A stretch of DNA of 9,098 nucleotides from Oscillospiraceae bacterium (GTDB lineage Bacteria; Bacillota; Clostridia; Oscillospirales; UBA929). The translations under genes were made by a program, and so were the position numbers. The stretch is taken from the NCBI GenBank assembly GCA_009777435.1, contig WRLW01000050.1, forward strand, positions 1-9,098. Reading direction: 5' to 3'. Of the stretch, positions 7,101 to 9,098 are shown piece after piece (the stretch's first letter is position 1; each line of letters begins with the position of its first letter). Below the pieces are notes generated by a model, which was not told the origin of the DNA, did not search any database, and worked only from the letters and a program-made list of their open reading frames with translations.

Positions 7101-7256
7101 ACCGAAAGACGCGAGATGCTCGAGGTCGCCGGCACGCGCCAATACTCGGAGTCGTCATACGCGCTCAGCGAGCGCGTATACGGCGCGCAGACCGTTACGC
7201 TGGTGTTCCTGCCCGGCACAAGCATTGATTTGGAATGGATAGAGTTCGGAGGATAG
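4122..7256 (+). CDS. Glycoside hydrolase family 2, beta-galactosidase-like, cytoplasmic
   Basis: 1044 residues from ATG 4122. In order: a sugar-binding jelly-roll domain (about 1-135; LPHDW 23-27), a short Ig-like domain (about 139-215), a TIM-barrel catalytic domain (about 219-510), a DUF4982-like domain (about 528-595), an Ig-like GH2 C-terminal domain (about 603-700), a linker domain, and two related CBM6-like beta modules (about 795-926 and 927-1044). Catalytic residues are visible: acid/base Glu341 in WSVGNE and nucleophile Glu421 in GGETCS, 80 residues apart, plus the conserved RTSHNPP at 270-276. There is no signal peptide, so it acts inside the cell, probably on the glycoside imported by the divergent transporter. 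Family GH2 also includes beta-glucuronidases, beta-mannosidases and arabinopyranosidases; overall similarity favours beta-galactosidase-like, but the substrate is not proven. The gene appears monocistronic and ends at a strong hairpin. Confidence 0.9.
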   Translation: MERLFNDGWEFALDSGDFRAVELPHDWLIYDVGNLYKSGVGRYRRELDAGFLKDRQRLLLRFDGVYMDCALYVNGKPAGEWKYGYTAFEFDITELIARGAPNALLLEVDYRSPNSRWYSGAGIYRDVTLKVKNQCRFVSDGIYITTYKKDGSWSYGVSAEVAADSPYETRHTLLEGGDGIETWDIDRPRLYTLRSELLVDGQVVDTEHTRFGFRETAFDPDGGFFLNGRRVKLNGVCLHHDLGAIGAAAHKDAIRRQFTLLRGMGVNALRTSHNPPAKVFMEMADEMGFLVVSELTDMWELPKTEYDYARFFNEWVERDAASWIRRDRNCPSVIMWSVGNEIYDTHADAGRGGDILRRLMALVEKHDPDGHARATLCSNYMPWENTQKCADIIKLIGYNYAERLYEKHHAEHPDWIIYGGETCSTVQSRGVYRFPLRQSILADDDLQCSSLGNSSTSWGAESVEACALADRDTPFSLGHFVWAGQDYIGEPTPYHTKNSYFGQIDTAGFPKDSFYIFKAAWTDAPMVHIFPYWDHSPGQMIDVRVCSNAHSAELFLNGKSLGAAELNGRLIADWRAEYQPGELRAVAYGQDGAAVAEHVRRSFADAAGLTVHTDIYGELAFAAITAVDGAGNVVENANSRVRVAVEGGTLIGMDNGDSTDTDQYKTDSRRLFNGRLLAVVRLSGPESGLTVTAAIDQSDTPIRKIELKADGYTITARAFPDTAAGGLYWRLTDASGIDSPLGELSVADDGRSAVVKPKGDGEVWVRCAPKNGREHFALISQISLDITGMGKPFIDPYTFVAGGLANRSNIKLTNGNERGVVSAQDGESHIGFADLDFGSYGSDELTVPLFPLSGDPFEFEIWEGMPADGGRRLLTVFYDQGSVWNTYLDVNCKLPERLRGLTALCFVFRRKVHIKGFVFKRFDKAFMRLDAAGDGISGDAFTINGGAVEGIGNNVSIVFEDMDFGEKGAGSISLSARSALKANSVQLMLGGGGTERREMLEVAGTRQYSESSYALSERVYGAQTVTLVFLPGTSIDLEWIEFGG

Positions 7257-7277
7257 TTGCGGAACGTTACGCGAAAA

Positions 7278-7312
7278 GGCCGCCCGGAGCAATCCGGGCG
7301 GCCCGCTTTGTT
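7278..7312. terminator. Bidirectional intrinsic terminator between convergent genes
   Basis: GGCCGCCCGGA (7278-7288) pairs perfectly over 11 bp with TCCGGGCGGCC (7293-7303) around a GCAA tetraloop, a stable GNRA type. On the plus strand the stem is followed by CGCTTTGTT, a modest T-tract, 21 bases after the GH2 stop. On the minus strand it is followed by TTTTCGCG and lies just past the end of the GGDEF gene. It should terminate both transcripts. Confidence 0.85.
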
Positions 7313-7320
7313 ATGTATCG

Positions 7321-8445
7321 CTACTCTCTCTCCAGCGCGCTTTCAACGCGGTTGCGGCCGTTGCGCTTGGCCGCGTAGAGGTATTCGTCAACAACCGATA
7401 TGTTTTTATCGAGGGTCAGCGCTTTGTCGAACCGGTGGACTCCGAAGCTCATGGTGGCCTTTATGTTGCCCACATCCGGGTCTATATAGGGCGAGTGCTC
7501 CAGCACCACGCGGATACGGTTGGCCGTGGCGACGGCCTTTTCCAGCGACTTTTCGGACATGAACATAATAAACTCCTCGCCGCCCCAGCGGAAGCAGAGG
7601 TTTCGGCCGAGCGAGTATTGCAGCAGCACCTTCGAGGTGTGCTTGAGTATCTCGTCGCCGACGGCGTGCCCGTAGGTGTCGTTGACGGCCTTGAAGTGAT
7701 CGACGTCGCACATGATAAGGAATACGGGAGTGCTGTCGTTTTGGGCCATGCTTATGATATCGTCGCTGAAGCGCTCGTAAAACGCGCGGCGCGTCAGCAG
7801 GCTGGTCAGCGGATCCTTAAACGAGTTCTCGGCGACCTGTTTGGCGAAAGCGGCAAGATGCAGATTGGTGCGGTTATAGATATACGCCACGGCGAACCCG
7901 AAAAACGCGGAGAATATAAACGCAATCAGGAACTGCGAGCGCAGGCTGCTGTCGAATTCCCGGATGACGTTCAGATTGCTCCGCCATACATTGAACATGG
8001 GCGTGAAATATACTCCCAGATTGAAAAACAGTATGAACAAAAACGGTATGCTGAAATAATTGCCCAGAAATATGCAGATAGCCATAGGATACAGCAGTAT
8101 GCACATGACGCCGAAGAATCCTGAGTTGCTGAAATACAGCTGCGTCCACATGCACAGCAGCATCATGCCGGCGGCGAGCAGCATCGAGAATCTCAGCGAC
8201 TCAATGCGCCCCACGGCCCACAGCGTCACTATGCACAGGCTAATGGGCAGCAGGCTCTCAAGGAGGGTGCTGTACGCTATTCCCTGCGACAATATGCCGA
8301 TGGCGTTGACCAAGCTTGTGCCGATCAGAAAGAGCAGGAACATCTGCATATTGCTTTTGAGCTTATGATCCTTATCAAACAGGTAGTTGTTGTCCAGAAG
8401 GCTCTCAAGACGCAGCTTAAGGCTTTCTATAAATGATTTCACCAT
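7321..8445 (-). CDS. Membrane-bound diguanylate cyclase (GGDEF domain)
   Basis: 374 residues from ATG 8445. The N-terminal half is hydrophobic with about six membrane segments (near 34-53, 62-79, 86-103, 109-127, 132-150 and 171-190) and probably senses a membrane or envelope signal. The cytoplasmic GGDEF domain (about 205-370) should make cyclic di-GMP from two GTP. Visible motifs are the start signature DPLTSLLTRR (211-220, with Thr where Asn is usual), the metal-binding Asp247 in CDVDHFKAVND, and an intact GGEEF active site at 288-292. The RxxD inhibitory site normally 5 residues before the motif is missing (LGRN instead). The frame continues upstream to 8604, but that extension lies inside the peptidase gene. 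ATG 8445 follows a run of six G's and begins 19 bases after the peptidase stop, so the two are likely co-transcribed. The downstream target is unknown. Confidence 0.9.
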   Translation of the reverse strand: MVKSFIESLKLRLESLLDNNYLFDKDHKLKSNMQMFLLFLIGTSLVNAIGILSQGIAYSTLLESLLPISLCIVTLWAVGRIESLRFSMLLAAGMMLLCMWTQLYFSNSGFFGVMCILLYPMAICIFLGNYFSIPFLFILFFNLGVYFTPMFNVWRSNLNVIREFDSSLRSQFLIAFIFSAFFGFAVAYIYNRTNLHLAAFAKQVAENSFKDPLTSLLTRRAFYERFSDDIISMAQNDSTPVFLIMCDVDHFKAVNDTYGHAVGDEILKHTSKVLLQYSLGRNLCFRWGGEEFIMFMSEKSLEKAVATANRIRVVLEHSPYIDPDVGNIKATMSFGVHRFDKALTLDKNISVVDEYLYAAKRNGRNRVESALERE

Positions 8446-8449
8446 ACCG

Positions 8450-8455
8450 CCCCCC
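8450..8455 (-). promoter_or_regulatory. G-run ribosome binding site deciding the GGDEF start
   Basis: The minus strand reads TGGGGGG, then CGGT and ATG at 8445. Together with the position just after the peptidase stop codon, it supports this start over the longer frame to 8604. It resembles the G-rich site of permease 1. Confidence 0.5.
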
Positions 8456-8464
8456 AGAATAAAG

Positions 8465-9098
8465 TCACTCGGAACCGCCAGCGGGTGTAGCGCAAAGATC
8501 GAGGATAAGCTCACGGTAAAAGCACACTGCCAGCCCCATCGCGTCCGTACGCACGCCCTCGTCGGCGGCGTGCGGCCTGTTTTGGTCAAGCGGCGTGAGT
8601 ACAAAGGGTGAAAAGCGGAAAATCTGGCCGCAATACTGGCCGTAGCGGCGCGCGTCGGAGTTGCCTGTCAGCAGCGCGGGCGTTACCTTGATATTTCCGA
8701 ATACATTGCGCACGCATCTTTGGATGGACTTAAACTGCGGCGTATTGAAGTCGGACACATCCGAAGGCTCCTCACACTCAAGCGCGGACACCTCAACGCC
8801 CAGATCGGAAACCAAGTCGCCGATGAATTTGAGAACGCCGTCGCATGTGTCGCCGTGAAGCAGCCTGACGTCCATCTGCGCCTGCGCGGACTGCGGAAGC
8901 ACATTGGACGCGCAGCCCGCCTCCACCTGGGTCACGGCGAACGTGGTGCGTATCAGGGCGTTCAGCTTGTCGTCCTCGGCGCACAGCTTGAGCGCGCGTT
9001 TGGTGGTCAGCGGCAAATTTATCAGCGCGAACCGCCACCTGAACGGCAAATCCCGGCAGACACGCGTTAGCTGAGTGCGAACTAACGGGGTCAGCGAC
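8465..9098 (-). CDS. M20 family metallopeptidase, carboxypeptidase S-like, C-terminal part (runs off right edge)
   Basis: The frame is open from the right edge to TGA at 8465-8467, showing about 210 C-terminal residues; the start and the first metal-binding motifs lie outside the window. A TTG at 9049 is in frame, but the frame continues past it to the edge, so it is not a credible start. Visible family features are the dimerisation domain with NVLPQSAQAQMDVRLL, then TGNSDARRYG, RFSPF, and a late HAADE motif whose His matches the C-terminal zinc ligand. The pattern resembles the carboxypeptidase S/PM20D1 branch, which is usually about 450-500 residues, so roughly half the protein is seen. Such enzymes hydrolyse N-acyl amino acids or small peptides with two zinc ions; the substrate here is unknown. 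No signal peptide can be judged. It is followed closely by the GGDEF gene. Confidence 0.88.
   Translation of the reverse strand, partial: SLTPLVRTQLTRVCRDLPFRWRFALINLPLTTKRALKLCAEDDKLNALIRTTFAVTQVEAGCASNVLPQSAQAQMDVRLLHGDTCDGVLKFIGDLVSDLGVEVSALECEEPSDVSDFNTPQFKSIQRCVRNVFGNIKVTPALLTGNSDARRYGQYCGQIFRFSPFVLTPLDQNRPHAADEGVRTDAMGLAVCFYRELILDLCATPAGGSE

Noticed and set aside
7257..7562. 101-codon plus-strand open frame just after the GH2 stop
   Set aside because: It runs through the terminator hairpin and antisense to the end of the GGDEF gene; no family resemblance.
7435..8124. 229-codon plus-strand open frame opposite the GGDEF gene
   Set aside because: Antisense to the GGDEF domain and lacking any motif.
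8446..8604. 53-residue N-terminal extension of the GGDEF frame
   Set aside because: It overlaps the conserved C-terminus of the M20 peptidase gene, reads as low-quality sequence, and a better start with a G-rich site exists at 8445.

Overview
The window looks like chromosomal DNA from a fairly GC-rich member of the Firmicutes (Clostridia-type), probably a carbohydrate-using anaerobe. This rests on the gene types: a CUT1 sugar ABC transporter of the LplB/YtcP/LipO kind, a large cytoplasmic GH2 glycosidase, and near-consensus SigA-type promoters with G-rich ribosome binding sites. A strong preference for ATA isoleucine codons is also seen. Genus and species cannot be told from this sequence.

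Layout. Positions 1-3900 hold a minus-strand operon read right to left: permease 1 (3900-2953), permease 2 (2934-2068), lipoprotein solute-binding protein (2014-242), and the first 59 codons of an unrecognised gene that leaves the window at position 1. Positions 3901-4121 are a divergent regulatory region. It has a strong extended -10 promoter for the transporter operon, a 9-bp-arm inverted repeat covering its -35 box, and one or two candidate promoters for the opposite strand. Positions 4122-7256 encode a 1044-residue GH2 enzyme on the plus strand. A perfect 11-bp GC-rich hairpin at 7278-7303 separates it from a convergent minus-strand pair: the C-terminal part of an M20 (carboxypeptidase S-like) metallopeptidase (8465 to the right edge), followed 19 bases later by a six-TM GGDEF diguanylate cyclase (8445-7321).

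How the genes work together (inference). The binding protein captures a sugar or oligosaccharide outside the cell. The two permeases import it, using an ATPase not encoded here, probably a shared MsmX-type ATPase elsewhere. The GH2 enzyme has no signal peptide and would hydrolyse the imported glycoside inside the cell. The shared operator between transporter and hydrolase suggests joint substrate-dependent control. The regulator is not in the window, and the substrate cannot be told from sequence. The peptidase/GGDEF pair is a separate transcription unit with no evident link to sugar use.

I see no RNA genes, CRISPR arrays, insertion sequences or phage genes. The region is mostly a conventional carbohydrate-utilisation locus. 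The points worth a second look are regulatory (shared operator, two hairpins flanking the binding-protein cistron, one of them a terminator facing the wrong way) and architectural (shortened Ig-like domain and tandem CBM6-like modules in the GH2 enzyme, a GGDEF domain without an I-site).
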